This document shows positions 1-6,915 of a stretch of 12,593 nt of DNA, in pieces (the stretch's first letter is position 1; every line of letters begins with the position of its first letter). The notes beneath the pieces were generated by a model, which was not told the origin of the DNA, made no database searches, and worked only from the letters and a program-made list of their open reading frames with translations. Both the position numbers and the translations under genes were made by a program. Source of the DNA: Nostocaceae cyanobacterium CSSed10_463m (GTDB lineage: Bacteria > Cyanobacteriota > Cyanobacteriia > Cyanobacteriales > Nostocaceae); NCBI GenBank assembly GCA_003556955.1, contig PWQB01000746.1, forward strand, positions 1 to 12,593, given 5' to 3'.

Positions 1-77
1 AGTCATTGGTCATTAGTCATTAGTTATTGGTCATTAGTTATTGGTCATTAGTTATTGGTCATTAGTCATTAGTCATT
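1..77. repeat. Heptamer tandem repeat array, 11 units (AGTCATT/GGTCATT/AGTTATT)
   Basis: Eleven consecutive 7-bp units fill the first 77 bases without interruption. They are variants of one heptamer: AGTCATT, GGTCATT and AGTTATT, differing at the first and fourth positions. The array may continue beyond the left edge. Short tandemly repeated heptamers of this kind are known from Nostocales cyanobacteria. The last unit (71-77) overlaps the stop codon of trmD (76-78 on the minus strand), so the gene ends inside the array. Confidence 0.95.
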
Positions 78-837
78 AAGAAGTCTCTTCTCCCCCCTGC
101 ACCCTGCCCCCTGCACCCCTGCCTCTTCCCCCCTGCTCCCTGCACCCCTGCTTCTCCTGTTGCCATTTTTCTAGCAAATCGGGACGGCGATCGCCTGTTC
201 TTTGGATTTGTTGTTCATATCGCCATCGGGCAATTTCGGCATGATTCCCAGATAACAAGACATCAGGGACTTTCCAGCCCCGAAAATCTGCCGGGCGAGT
301 GTACTGGGGATAGTCTAGCAAGCCTTCCTCAAAACTTTCCGCCTTGATGGATTCGACTTTGCCCACAGTGCCTGGTAGAAGCCTCACCACACCATTCAGT
401 AATGCCATTGAGGGAATTTCCCCACCAGTGAGAATAAAATCGCCTAAAGACACCTCACGAGTCACTAAATGCAGCACCCGCTCATCTACCCCTTCGTAAT
501 GACCGCAGATCACTACTAACTGGTCATAATTGGTAGCCAATTCTTTCAACAAGGGTTGATTCATGGTTTGCCCTTGGGGACTCATTAAAATAATCTCTCT
601 GCGGGGTAGCGAGGGCAGCGACTCCACGGCAGTAAAGATTGGTTCTGGTTTCATCAGCATCCCCACCCCACCACCATAAGGTTCATCATCAGCCTTATGA
701 TGCTTATCGGTGGTAAAATCTCTAGGATTAACCAAATTCACTTGGGCAATCTGTTTAGCTAAAGCTTTACCCAGCAGCCCAGAACTTAAAACTGAGGTAA
801 AACAGTCAGGAAAAAGTGTAACTATATCAAAGCGCAC
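76..837 (-). CDS. trmD: tRNA (guanine-N1-)-methyltransferase TrmD
   Basis: This enzyme methylates N1 of G37, next to the anticodon, in a subset of tRNAs using S-adenosylmethionine, which prevents +1 frameshifting. The 253-residue product shows the SPOUT trefoil-knot motifs: GGGVGM at 55-60, CGHYEGVDERV at 111-121, SLGDFILTGGE at 130-140 and LLDYPQYTRP at 173-182. Asp175 and Arg152 align with the catalytic Asp and Arg of E. coli TrmD. The start is a GTG codon (835-837), because the protein opens with the family-typical MRFDIVTLFP. No clear Shine-Dalgarno sequence precedes it. The conserved part ends near residue 229. The last ~24 residues, rich in Gly, Arg, Gln and Glu, are encoded by a repeat and are not a family feature. 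The gene is divergent from cphB. Confidence 0.96.
   Translation of the reverse strand: MRFDIVTLFPDCFTSVLSSGLLGKALAKQIAQVNLVNPRDFTTDKHHKADDEPYGGGVGMLMKPEPIFTAVESLPSLPRREIILMSPQGQTMNQPLLKELATNYDQLVVICGHYEGVDERVLHLVTREVSLGDFILTGGEIPSMALLNGVVRLLPGTVGKVESIKAESFEEGLLDYPQYTRPADFRGWKVPDVLLSGNHAEIARWRYEQQIQRTGDRRPDLLEKWQQEKQGCREQGGRGRGAGGRVQGGEETS
86..165. repeat. GC-rich degenerate tandem repeat (CCCTGCA/CCCCTG units) inside the trmD 3' end
   Basis: Degenerate units built around CCCTGC, CCCCCTGCACC and CTTCCCCCC follow one another here. The base composition is sharply strand-biased: almost no G except in TGC, and very C-rich. This resembles the GC-rich short repeats often found between Nostoc genes. 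Here it is translated, on the minus strand, as the C-terminal tail of TrmD. Confidence 0.75.
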
Positions 838-902
838 AGTAATTCGTATTCGAGAACACTAATCTTAAATTTGAATGTCTAGCAAACACAATCGGTCAAT
901 GT

Positions 903-931
903 AGGATAGAACTACAGATAAGTTTAATCAA
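903..931 (-). promoter_or_regulatory. Candidate sigma70-type promoter for trmD
   Basis: Read on the minus strand, TTGATT (926-931) and TATCCT (903-908) are separated by exactly 17 bp. This would start transcription near 896 and give a leader of about 60 nt before the trmD GTG. The -35 hexamer lies inside the left arm of the inverted repeat at 923-965. This is motif matching only. Confidence 0.35.
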
Positions 932-965
932 TAGTGACAAAAAGTACCAGAACTATTGATTTAAA
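923..965. repeat. Inverted repeat in the trmD-cphB gap
   Basis: AATCAATAGT (926-935) and ACTATTGATT (952-961) are perfect reverse complements 16 bp apart. The match extends outward as TTT and AAA with a single unpaired base, giving arms of 13 and 14 bases. It overlaps the candidate -35 of trmD and could be an operator pair or an RNA hairpin. No T-run follows, so a simple terminator is unlikely. Confidence 0.7.
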
Positions 966-1429
966 GCAGGATCAAAAGTTTTTCTAATTACTTAATTTGT
1001 GTTTAAATATTGTCACAAGTACATTTAAATTAATAATCTGACCAAGTTAACAACTTCGGTGGCTGCATAAGCCCAGCCTCAAAAAAAGCGTGTTAAAACC
1101 TGATGAACCCCCATACCAGGGGGAAACCGGACATTTGATTGAAGGGGGAAAACCCCTGGATAGAAGTGTCATCTCTAGTCTCCCAAGCATTATTTTGCCA
1201 GTCTGGAAAAAGTTTACAGGTGAACAACAAGGCACCGGCTTTGAGAAAAATCAACGGACAGATGAAATTTGAGGCTTCATCTGGCTCAGGCGAGAAGTTA
1301 AATCTACCACTTACACAGATCCTAACTTCAGACAATTTTCTTCTCAAAAAAAGTGCAAAAATCATCAGTCTACTGATAGCCTGCGAGGCCATAGCCCATA
1401 CCTTGTTAAATTCACCTGAAGTTGTTGAC

Positions 1430-1434
1430 AGGAG
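1430..1434 (+). promoter_or_regulatory. Ribosome binding site that fixes the cphB start
   Basis: AGGAG lies 7 bases before the ATG at 1442. It is one of the few good Shine-Dalgarno matches in the window. It argues for this ATG rather than the in-frame TTG at 1139, 101 codons upstream. Confidence 0.75.
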
Positions 1435-1441
1435 AAACATA

Positions 1442-2305
1442 ATGCCCCAATTAAAAGCTAAATCGCTGGAAATGAGGACACCCCAAGCAACTAAAACCGC
1501 CGTTCTGGTTATCGGAGGCGCAGAAGACAAAGTTCATGGACGCGATATCCTGCGAACTTTTTTTGGTCGTGCTGGTGCTAGTAAGGCCTATATTACAATT
1601 ATTCCATCGGCTTCTCGTGAACCCGCTATCATCGGTGGTAGGTATATTCGCCTCTTTGAAGAAATGGGTGCTGAAAAGGTCGAGATTTTAGACATCCGCG
1701 AACGAGAACAGTGTGAAACTCCCGAAATCAAAGAGTCATTGGAAGCCTGTAGTGGTGTATTTCTCACCGGAGGCGACCAATTACGTCTTTGCGGCGTGTT
1801 ATCAGATACGCCAGCGATGGAAATTATCCGACAACGGGTAAGAGCCGGACAACTCACCCTAGCAGGCACGAGCGCCGGGGCTGCTGTCATGGGGCATCAC
1901 ATGATTGCTGGCGGTGGTAGTGGTGAAACTCCAAATCGTTCATTGGTCGATATGGCAACGGGTTTGGGTTTTATCCCGGAAGTGATCGTTGACCAGCATT
2001 TTCACAATCGTAATCGCATGGGTCGCCTGATTAGTGCGATCGCAGCTCATCCTGACCGTCTCGGTATTGGTATTGATGAAGATACCTGTGCCGTCTTTGA
2101 ACGGGATGGTTGGCTACAAGTTGTGGGCAAAGGCAGTGTCACCATTGTTGATCCCACAGAAGTTACCCATACCAATGAACCTCATGTCGGCGCTGATGAA
2201 CCTCTAACCGTGCATAATTTACGACTGCACATCCTCAGTTATGGCGATAGATTTCATCTTTATCAGCGGACTGTATTGCCTGCTGTACATCGCATTTCCA
2301 GCTGA
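1442..2305 (+). CDS. cphB: Cyanophycinase
   Basis: Cyanophycinase is a cytoplasmic serine-type exopeptidase (peptidase S51 family). It cleaves the reserve polymer cyanophycin (an aspartate backbone with arginine side chains) into beta-Asp-Arg dipeptides, releasing stored nitrogen. The 287-residue product has the nucleophile Ser144 in GTSAGA (142-147), His186 in DQHFHNR and Glu213 in IDEDT. The Ser-to-His and Ser-to-Glu spacings (42 and 69 residues) match the triad I recall for the Synechocystis enzyme. LTGGDQ at 108-113 is also family-typical. The ATG start is supported by AGGAG 7 bases upstream and by a length close to the usual ~270-290 residues. It lies 189 bp before cphA on the same strand, the usual cphBA order, so cotranscription is likely. 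Confidence 0.97.
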   Translation: MPQLKAKSLEMRTPQATKTAVLVIGGAEDKVHGRDILRTFFGRAGASKAYITIIPSASREPAIIGGRYIRLFEEMGAEKVEILDIREREQCETPEIKESLEACSGVFLTGGDQLRLCGVLSDTPAMEIIRQRVRAGQLTLAGTSAGAAVMGHHMIAGGGSGETPNRSLVDMATGLGFIPEVIVDQHFHNRNRMGRLISAIAAHPDRLGIGIDEDTCAVFERDGWLQVVGKGSVTIVDPTEVTHTNEPHVGADEPLTVHNLRLHILSYGDRFHLYQRTVLPAVHRISS

Positions 2306-2331
2306 CGTAATCGAGTATGGTCGGTTAGACT

Positions 2332-2345
2332 GTATTGTTGCTTAC
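2332..2345 (+). promoter_or_regulatory. Candidate NtcA binding site (GTA-N8-TAC) upstream of cphA
   Basis: GTA (2332-2334) and TAC (2343-2345) are separated by exactly 8 bases, the consensus of the global nitrogen regulator NtcA of cyanobacteria. The site lies about 150 bp before the cphA ATG. A canonical activated promoter would have a TAN3T box about 22 bp downstream; the bases there are a poor match. TATACC at 2394-2399 is a possible -10 in a more distant arrangement. Nitrogen control of cyanophycin genes in Anabaena is established, which supports the call. Confidence 0.55.
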
Positions 2346-2411
2346 GGCCAAAGGCATCGCTGACTGGGTTTCTTGCTGTAAAAAAATCATGAATATACCA
2401 TGAAAAAGAAA

Positions 2412-2434
2412 AAACTGTTCGCAATAAACAGTTT
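2412..2434 (+). other. Hairpin between cphB and cphA
   Basis: AAACTGTT (2412-2419) and AACAGTTT (2427-2434) form a perfect 8-bp stem with a 7-base loop. No T-run follows, so it is not a standard Rho-independent terminator. It could stabilise the cphB 3' end, partly attenuate read-through or mark a processing site. Confidence 0.55.
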
Positions 2435-2494
2435 AGCTATCAATTTCAGTAAGAAACTAGAATTTTGGTTCCGAATCTCCATCTACCTATTCCC

Positions 2495-5197
2495 ATGAGA
2501 ATCCTCAAGATCCAGACATTACGTGGCCCAAACTACTGGAGCATTCGACGCCATAAGCTAATCGTCATGCGCCTCGACTTAGAAAACCTTGCCGAGATGC
2601 CCTCGAATGAAATCCCTGGCTTTTATGAAGGATTAGTAGAGGCGCTACCAAGTCTGGAGGGTCACTACTGCTCGCCTGGCTGTCGCGGTGGTTTTCTGAT
2701 GCGGGTTAAAGAAGGCACTATGATGGGCCATATCGTGGAACACGTAGCCTTAGAACTCCAGGAATTAGCTGGAATGCATGTAGGCTTTGGGCGCACCCGT
2801 GAAACTGCCACGCCTGGAATTTTCCAGGTAGTGATCGAGTACCTGAATGAGGAAGCGGGACGCTACGCTGGACGAGCTGCTGTGCGGCTGTGCCAAAGTA
2901 TCGTTGATAGGGGTCGTTATCCAAAAGCAGAACTCGAACAAGATATTCTAGACCTCAAAGACTTATGGCGTGAATCTTCTTTGGGGCCTTCCACAGAAGC
3001 AATTGTTAAAGAAGCCGAAAAAAGAGGTATTCCCTGGACACAGTTGAGTGCGCGCTTTTTGATTCAGCTAGGTTATGGCGTGAATCAGAAGCGGATGCAG
3101 GCCACAATGACCAATAATACCGGTATTTTGGGTGTGGAACTAGCTTGCGACAAAGAAGCGACTAAACGCATTCTCGCAGCAGCTGGCGCTCCAGTCCCTA
3201 GAGGCACTGTAATTAACTTTTTAGACGACCTAGAAGAAGCCATAGAGTATGTTGGCGGCTATCCCATTGTCATTAAACCCTCGGATGGCAACCACGGACG
3301 TGGGATTACCATTGATATCAGAAACTGGGATGAAGCTGAGTTAGCTTATGAGGCGGCTAGACAAATTTCTCGCTCAATTATTGTTGAGCGCTATTACGTC
3401 GGGCGAGATCACCGGGTACTAGTAGTCAATGGCAAAGTTGTAGCCGTAGCCGAACGTGTACCAGCTCACGTCGTTGGTAATGGCAGATCCACCATTGGTG
3501 ACCTGATTGAAGAAACCAACCAAGACCCCAATCGCGGTGACGGTCATGATAAAATCCTCACGAAAATTGAACTAGATCGCAACAGCTACCAACTGTTAGA
3601 AAGACAAGGTTACACCATCAATAGCGTACCTCCAAAAGGAGTAATTTGTTACCTGCGTGCAACGGCTAATTTAAGTACAGGTGGTAGTGCTATAGATCGC
3701 ACTGATGAAATCCACCCTGAAAATATTTGGCTGGCACAAAGAATAGTTAAAATTATTGGTTTGGATATCGCTGGTATCGATATTGTGACTACAGATATTA
3801 GTCGTCCTTTCCGAGAAATGGATGCAGTAATTGTAGAAGTCAATGCTGCACCTGGTTTTAGAATGCACGTTGCCCCCAGCCAAGGTACTCCCCGCAACGT
3901 TGCTGGAGCGGTGATGGATATGCTGTTTCCTAACCAGCAATCAGGACTGATCCCCATCTTGAGTGTCACAGGTACTAATGGTAAAACCACCACAACTCGA
4001 CTATTAGCACATATCTACAAACAAACAGGAAAAGTAGTTGGATATACTACTACAGATGGGACTTATATCGGTGAATACTTAGTCGAATCTGGAGATAATA
4101 CCGGGCCGCAAAGCGCCCACGTCATTCTGGAAGACCCCACTGTGGAAGTAGCGGTGCTGGAAACGGCTCGTGGTGGTATTCTTCGCTCTGGGCTAGGGTT
4201 TGAAACTGCTAACGTCGGTGTAGTGTTAAATGTCGCGGCTGATCATTTAGGCATAGGCGATATAGATACTATCGAACAGTTAGCGAACCTCAAAAGTGTA
4301 GTCGCAGAAGCTGTGTTTCCTGATGGTTACGCAGTACTGAACGCTGATGATCACCGTGTAGCCGCAATGGCAGAGAGAACAAAAGCTAATATTGCCTACT
4401 TCACAATGAATCCTGACTCGGAATTGGTGCGGCAGCACGTCCAAAAGGGAGGAGTAGCAGCAGTTTACGAAAATGGCTATCTGTCAATTGTTAAAGGTGA
4501 TTGGACTCATCGTATTGAAAGAGCAGAAAATATTCCCTTGACTATGGGTGGACGTGCGCCATTTATGATTGCTAATGCTTTAGCAGCTAGTTTGGCAGCC
4601 TTTGTCCAAAACGTCACTATTGAGGAAATTCGGGCTGGCTTGAAGACGTTCCGGGCTTCTGTGAGTCAAACGCCAGGACGGATGAATTTATTTAATCTAG
4701 GGAAATTCCACGCTTTAGTAGACTATGCTCACAATCCAGCTAGTTATGAAGCCTTGGGTTCTTTTGTCCGTAATTGGACCACAGGAGAACGTATAGGCGT
4801 AGTTGGTGGCCCTGGCGATCGCCGCGATGAAGATTTTGTCACCTTGGGTAAATTGTCAGCAGATATTTTTGACTACATCATTGTCAAAGAAGACGACGAC
4901 ACTAGGGGACGTTCACGGGGATCAGCAGCCGATTTGATTACTCAAGGCATAACTCAAGTCAATCCCAACTCTCGTTATGAGTCGATTTTGGATGAAGCCA
5001 CAGCAATCAATAAAGCTTTGGATATGGCTCCTGATAACAGTTTGGTGGTAATTCTGCCTGAAAGTGTTAAACGAGCTATTAAGTTGATCAAGCTACGCGG
5101 TTTAGTGACAGAGGAGGTACAGCAACTAAATACCTCCACAACTATCGTAGATAGCCAAAATGGGGTGACATCTTCTGTGATCAATACTTTGCTTTAG
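2495..5197 (+). CDS. cphA: Cyanophycin synthetase
   Basis: This enzyme polymerises aspartate and arginine into cyanophycin, using ATP and no ribosome. The 900-residue product begins with the family-typical MRILKIQTLRGPNYW at the ATG 2495. An in-frame TTG at 2465 would add ten residues and is less likely. Domains in order are an N-terminal CphA-specific domain (about 1-160), an ATP-grasp domain (about 215-475) and a Mur-ligase-like domain (about 485-880). The ATP-grasp domain has IVIKPSDGNHGRG at 258-270 and VEVNAAPG at 447-454, and adds aspartate to the backbone. The Mur-like domain has the P-loop GTNGKTTT at 493-500, DYAHNP at 743-748 and GGPGDRRDED at 771-780, and adds arginine to the side chain. 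Length fits the usual ~870-900 residues. No motif is missing. Confidence 0.98.
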   Translation: MRILKIQTLRGPNYWSIRRHKLIVMRLDLENLAEMPSNEIPGFYEGLVEALPSLEGHYCSPGCRGGFLMRVKEGTMMGHIVEHVALELQELAGMHVGFGRTRETATPGIFQVVIEYLNEEAGRYAGRAAVRLCQSIVDRGRYPKAELEQDILDLKDLWRESSLGPSTEAIVKEAEKRGIPWTQLSARFLIQLGYGVNQKRMQATMTNNTGILGVELACDKEATKRILAAAGAPVPRGTVINFLDDLEEAIEYVGGYPIVIKPSDGNHGRGITIDIRNWDEAELAYEAARQISRSIIVERYYVGRDHRVLVVNGKVVAVAERVPAHVVGNGRSTIGDLIEETNQDPNRGDGHDKILTKIELDRNSYQLLERQGYTINSVPPKGVICYLRATANLSTGGSAIDRTDEIHPENIWLAQRIVKIIGLDIAGIDIVTTDISRPFREMDAVIVEVNAAPGFRMHVAPSQGTPRNVAGAVMDMLFPNQQSGLIPILSVTGTNGKTTTTRLLAHIYKQTGKVVGYTTTDGTYIGEYLVESGDNTGPQSAHVILEDPTVEVAVLETARGGILRSGLGFETANVGVVLNVAADHLGIGDIDTIEQLANLKSVVAEAVFPDGYAVLNADDHRVAAMAERTKANIAYFTMNPDSELVRQHVQKGGVAAVYENGYLSIVKGDWTHRIERAENIPLTMGGRAPFMIANALAASLAAFVQNVTIEEIRAGLKTFRASVSQTPGRMNLFNLGKFHALVDYAHNPASYEALGSFVRNWTTGERIGVVGGPGDRRDEDFVTLGKLSADIFDYIIVKEDDDTRGRSRGSAADLITQGITQVNPNSRYESILDEATAINKALDMAPDNSLVVILPESVKRAIKLIKLRGLVTEEVQQLNTSTTIVDSQNGVTSSVINTLL

Positions 5198-5205
5198 CTT
5201 GAACA

Positions 5206-5231
5206 GTAGAGACGGATCATTGCGTCTCTAC
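5206..5231. terminator. Palindrome between convergent cphA and tatA, possible bidirectional terminator
   Basis: GTAGAGACG (5206-5214) and CGTCTCTAC (5223-5231) form a perfect 9-bp stem with an 8-base loop, in the 40-bp gap between two converging genes. No clear T-run follows on either strand, so termination is inferred from position. As I recall, GTAGAGACG...CGTCTCTAC palindromes recur in Nostoc genomes, so it may also be a copy of a small dispersed repeat. Confidence 0.6.
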
Positions 5232-5237
5232 CGTTGG

Positions 5238-5411
5238 CTATTGCTTTTCTTGTTCAGTAGTACTGTCATCATCATCAGAGTTTAATTCTTCTTTAAAACC
5301 CCGTAAGGTTTTACCTAACGCACTTCCCAATTCAGGAATTTTTTTAGGGCCAAAAATTACAATAGCGACTATGGCAATGATCACTACTTCCGGCCATCCC
5401 AGTCCAAACAT
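5238..5411 (-). CDS. tatA: Small Sec-independent translocase protein, TatA/TatE type
   Basis: TatA-type proteins form the membrane pore of the twin-arginine pathway, which moves folded proteins across the plasma or thylakoid membrane. The 57-residue product starts MFGLGWPEVV. It has one membrane helix (about 5-20) that ends in the signature FGPKKIPELG (20-29). An amphipathic helix follows (ALGKTLRGFKEEL, 31-43), then a short acidic tail with four consecutive Asp. It is at the short end of the family; I recall a TatA paralogue of similar size in Synechocystis. The gene starts 41 bp after the stop of the kinase gene on the same strand, so the two may share a transcript. TatB is less likely given the very short tail. 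Confidence 0.92.
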   Translation of the reverse strand: MFGLGWPEVVIIAIVAIVIFGPKKIPELGSALGKTLRGFKEELNSDDDDSTTEQEKQ

Positions 5412-5452
5412 AATCTTTTGCCTGTTAAGGGTATATAAATATTAAAGTACCA

Positions 5453-6844
5453 TTATTTGCTGATTTCCATACCTAACCAATCGCTTAATTCATGGGCTAA
5501 CCATTCCAGTTCTGCTTCCGATTGCATCGCCCCAGAATTGAGACTCAGAGTGTATTTTTTCACTCCTGCCCAAATCTCCAATTGCGCTGGTACTTGAGTT
5601 TTATCACCTTCAGAATCTTTGGTAATATGTTTGGGGATATAAACAAGTTTTGTGATCCTGTTTCTAGGGGATGGCTGGGGACTATCAAATTTAAATCCCA
5701 ATAACTCATGTCGCAAGGCGATTTGCTGCTGGTTTAAACTCAATCTCACTTTGCCAAATAAACCCATTAATAAGGTCCGTATCATAAAAAAACCAGCCCA
5801 CCAAAAAGGCAGTGAGAACAATAAAACGGGGAGATTCAGAGGAAAAGAGGCTACAAGAGCGCCAATTGTCCAAGAGAGAATAAACGAGTTCCACCCGACC
5901 GCAAATACACCAGTGAATAACATCGAAGCTTTAAACCCCACTGGTGGAATGAGAATTTCCAAATTATCCCAATTCTTGGTGAGTTGAATTTTACTCCCCG
6001 CAGGTTTGACGATATTTAAAGTAGAGAAAGTGGTTAACTCAGACTGATTCAAAGCTTTTAAAGCCGCATCAGCCGAACTGGCTCGGCGTTCTAGCATTGG
6101 TTCGGTCATCCACTGTAACCACTTCCTCAAACTGGGACTAACGTCAGTTACTTTCTCAAATTGAATGCGAAAATCTTTTTGGGGTAAATCTGCCGGATGA
6201 GTTCCAGTGAGTAAGTAAATTAAAGTTGCACCCAAACTATAAAGATCAGAAGCGGGAACAGTTCGCCCCCCAAATTGCTCCTGTGGCATATAACCATAAG
6301 TACCGACAATAGTCCGGGTTCCCCCTTCAGCAGCCAAGACAGTTTGTACTGAACCAAAATCCACTAGGTAAACTTGACCGATACTATTCCCCGAACGCTC
6401 ACCCAATAAAATATTACTAGGCTTAAGATCACGGTGAATCACAGGCGGATATAACCCATGTAAGTAAATAAGAATTTCTAAAACGTCTGTGGCGACTTGT
6501 TTAACTTCAGTTTCGGTAAAAGTGCGCCCAGCTTTTAGGTATTGCTCTAAAGTTTGAGCGGGGATATAACTTTGTACTAGGGCAAAGCCTTTAATCTTTG
6601 GGGAATTTACTTCAAAATAGTCTAAATAGCGAGGTATAGCAGGATGGGATAAAGATTTTAAAGTTTCGGCTTCACGCTCAAACAGCTTCAAATCATCCCA
6701 TTCAAAGTCACTATTAAATGAGAGTAACTTTAGGACTACTAATTCCCCGGTTGTCTGATCCCTTGCTAATAGTGTCCGTCGCCCTGATTTTTTTCCCAAT
6801 AGCTGCTGGACTTCGTAGCGATCGCCTAAAATTTCGCTAACCAT
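5453..6844 (-). CDS. Membrane-anchored Ser/Thr protein kinase (Hanks type)
   Basis: The 463-residue product has an N-terminal eukaryotic-type kinase domain (about 10-265). The visible catalytic residues are Lys39 (VVLKLL), Glu58 (FEREAE), the HRDLKPSN loop (137-144, catalytic Asp139), DFG at 162-164 and PQEQFGG at 187-193 in place of APE. The glycine-rich loop is degenerate: GKKSGRR (17-23) instead of GxGxxG. All other key residues are present, so activity is likely. Two adjacent hydrophobic segments (about 307-333 and 337-361) suggest a membrane hairpin. A ~100-residue C-terminal region that I do not recognise follows, where a sensor or effector domain might be expected. Substrate and signal are unknown. 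It is divergent from cbiT, with tatA immediately downstream. The ATG start is followed by a HIP1 octamer at codons 7-9. Confidence 0.93.
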   Translation of the reverse strand: MVSEILGDRYEVQQLLGKKSGRRTLLARDQTTGELVVLKLLSFNSDFEWDDLKLFEREAETLKSLSHPAIPRYLDYFEVNSPKIKGFALVQSYIPAQTLEQYLKAGRTFTETEVKQVATDVLEILIYLHGLYPPVIHRDLKPSNILLGERSGNSIGQVYLVDFGSVQTVLAAEGGTRTIVGTYGYMPQEQFGGRTVPASDLYSLGATLIYLLTGTHPADLPQKDFRIQFEKVTDVSPSLRKWLQWMTEPMLERRASSADAALKALNQSELTTFSTLNIVKPAGSKIQLTKNWDNLEILIPPVGFKASMLFTGVFAVGWNSFILSWTIGALVASFPLNLPVLLFSLPFWWAGFFMIRTLLMGLFGKVRLSLNQQQIALRHELLGFKFDSPQPSPRNRITKLVYIPKHITKDSEGDKTQVPAQLEIWAGVKKYTLSLNSGAMQSEAELEWLAHELSDWLGMEISK

Positions 6845-6867
6845 TTCAAAAGTTTTTTTCGCTGATT

Positions 6868-6887
6868 GCTTGTCAAATTGGGCAAGC
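6868..6887. promoter_or_regulatory. Inverted repeat in the kinase-cbiT divergent gap, possible operator
   Basis: GCTTGTC (6868-6874) pairs with GGCAAGC (6881-6887), with one T-G wobble and a 6-base loop. It overlaps the candidate -35 of cbiT (TTGGGC, 6878-6883) and lies in the leader of the kinase gene. Regulation is inferred from position only. Confidence 0.35.
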
Positions 6888-6905
6888 TGATATCTTTAGT
6901 ATAAT
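6878..6905 (+). promoter_or_regulatory. Candidate promoter of cbiT with consensus -10
   Basis: A perfect TATAAT (6900-6905) follows TTGGGC (6878-6883) after a 16-bp spacer. Transcription would begin near 6912, only about 4 bases before the cbiT ATG at 6916, so the mRNA would be nearly leaderless. On the minus strand TATACT (6898-6903) overlaps the same core, with TTGGGA (6922-6927) 18 bp behind it. A divergent kinase promoter sharing the core is therefore possible. Confidence 0.45.
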
Positions 6906-6915
6906 TGTGTCTTTT

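Larger units (their letters stand above)
838..1441. other. 604-bp divergent gap between trmD and cphB with several hairpins; no gene recognised
   Basis: I find no RNA gene or convincing protein gene here. The left part (838-1060) is AT-rich and holds a candidate trmD promoter and a strong inverted repeat. A weak candidate cphB promoter is TTGTCA (1010-1015) with TAATAA (1031-1036), but its spacer is only 15 bp. The right part holds several possible RNA hairpins. These are CCCCC/GGGGG (1108-1112 with 1119-1123), GGGGG-AAAA-CCCCT (1144-1157), CAGATGAA/TTCATCTG (1259-1266 with 1276-1283) and ATCAGT/ACTGAT (1364-1377). The cphB frame stays open upstream to a TTG at 1139, but this stretch does not resemble the start of any cyanophycinase I know. 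Confidence 0.6.

Noticed and set aside
901..915. NtcA-like GTA...TAC in the trmD-cphB gap
   Set aside because: The spacing between GTA and TAC is 9 bases instead of the required 8, and no suitable -10 box lies at the expected distance.
1090..1272. Plus-strand open frame of 60 codons starting with GTG, upstream of cphB
   Set aside because: No Shine-Dalgarno sequence, no known domain, and the frame runs through two GC-rich hairpins. Without comparison data it cannot be called a gene.
1139..1441. N-terminal extension of cyanophycinase from a TTG start at 1139
   Set aside because: The ATG at 1442 has a good AGGAG site at the right distance and gives the normal family length. The extension does not resemble any cyanophycinase N-terminus I know.
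838..1441. Riboswitch or known cyanobacterial small RNA before cphB
   Set aside because: The hairpins do not match the glutamine, guanidine or cobalamin riboswitch cores or the Yfr1 motif as I know them; no specific class can be supported.
1093..1530. Minus-strand open frame of 145 codons overlapping the start of cphB
   Set aside because: It overlaps the well-supported cphB coding start on the other strand and has no recognisable motif or ribosome binding site. It is most likely a shadow of cphB joined to a stretch with few stops.
2465..2494. TTG start adding ten residues to cyanophycin synthetase
   Set aside because: The family begins with M-[RK]-ILKIQTLRGPNYW, which matches the ATG at 2495 exactly; the upstream residues are not family-like.
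3649..3993. Minus-strand open frames inside cphA
   Set aside because: They are antisense to a conserved ATP-grasp/Mur-ligase region and have no signals of their own.
6907..6915. GTG start for cbiT three codons before the ATG
   Set aside because: A consensus TATAAT ends two bases earlier, so a transcript from that promoter would start after the GTG.
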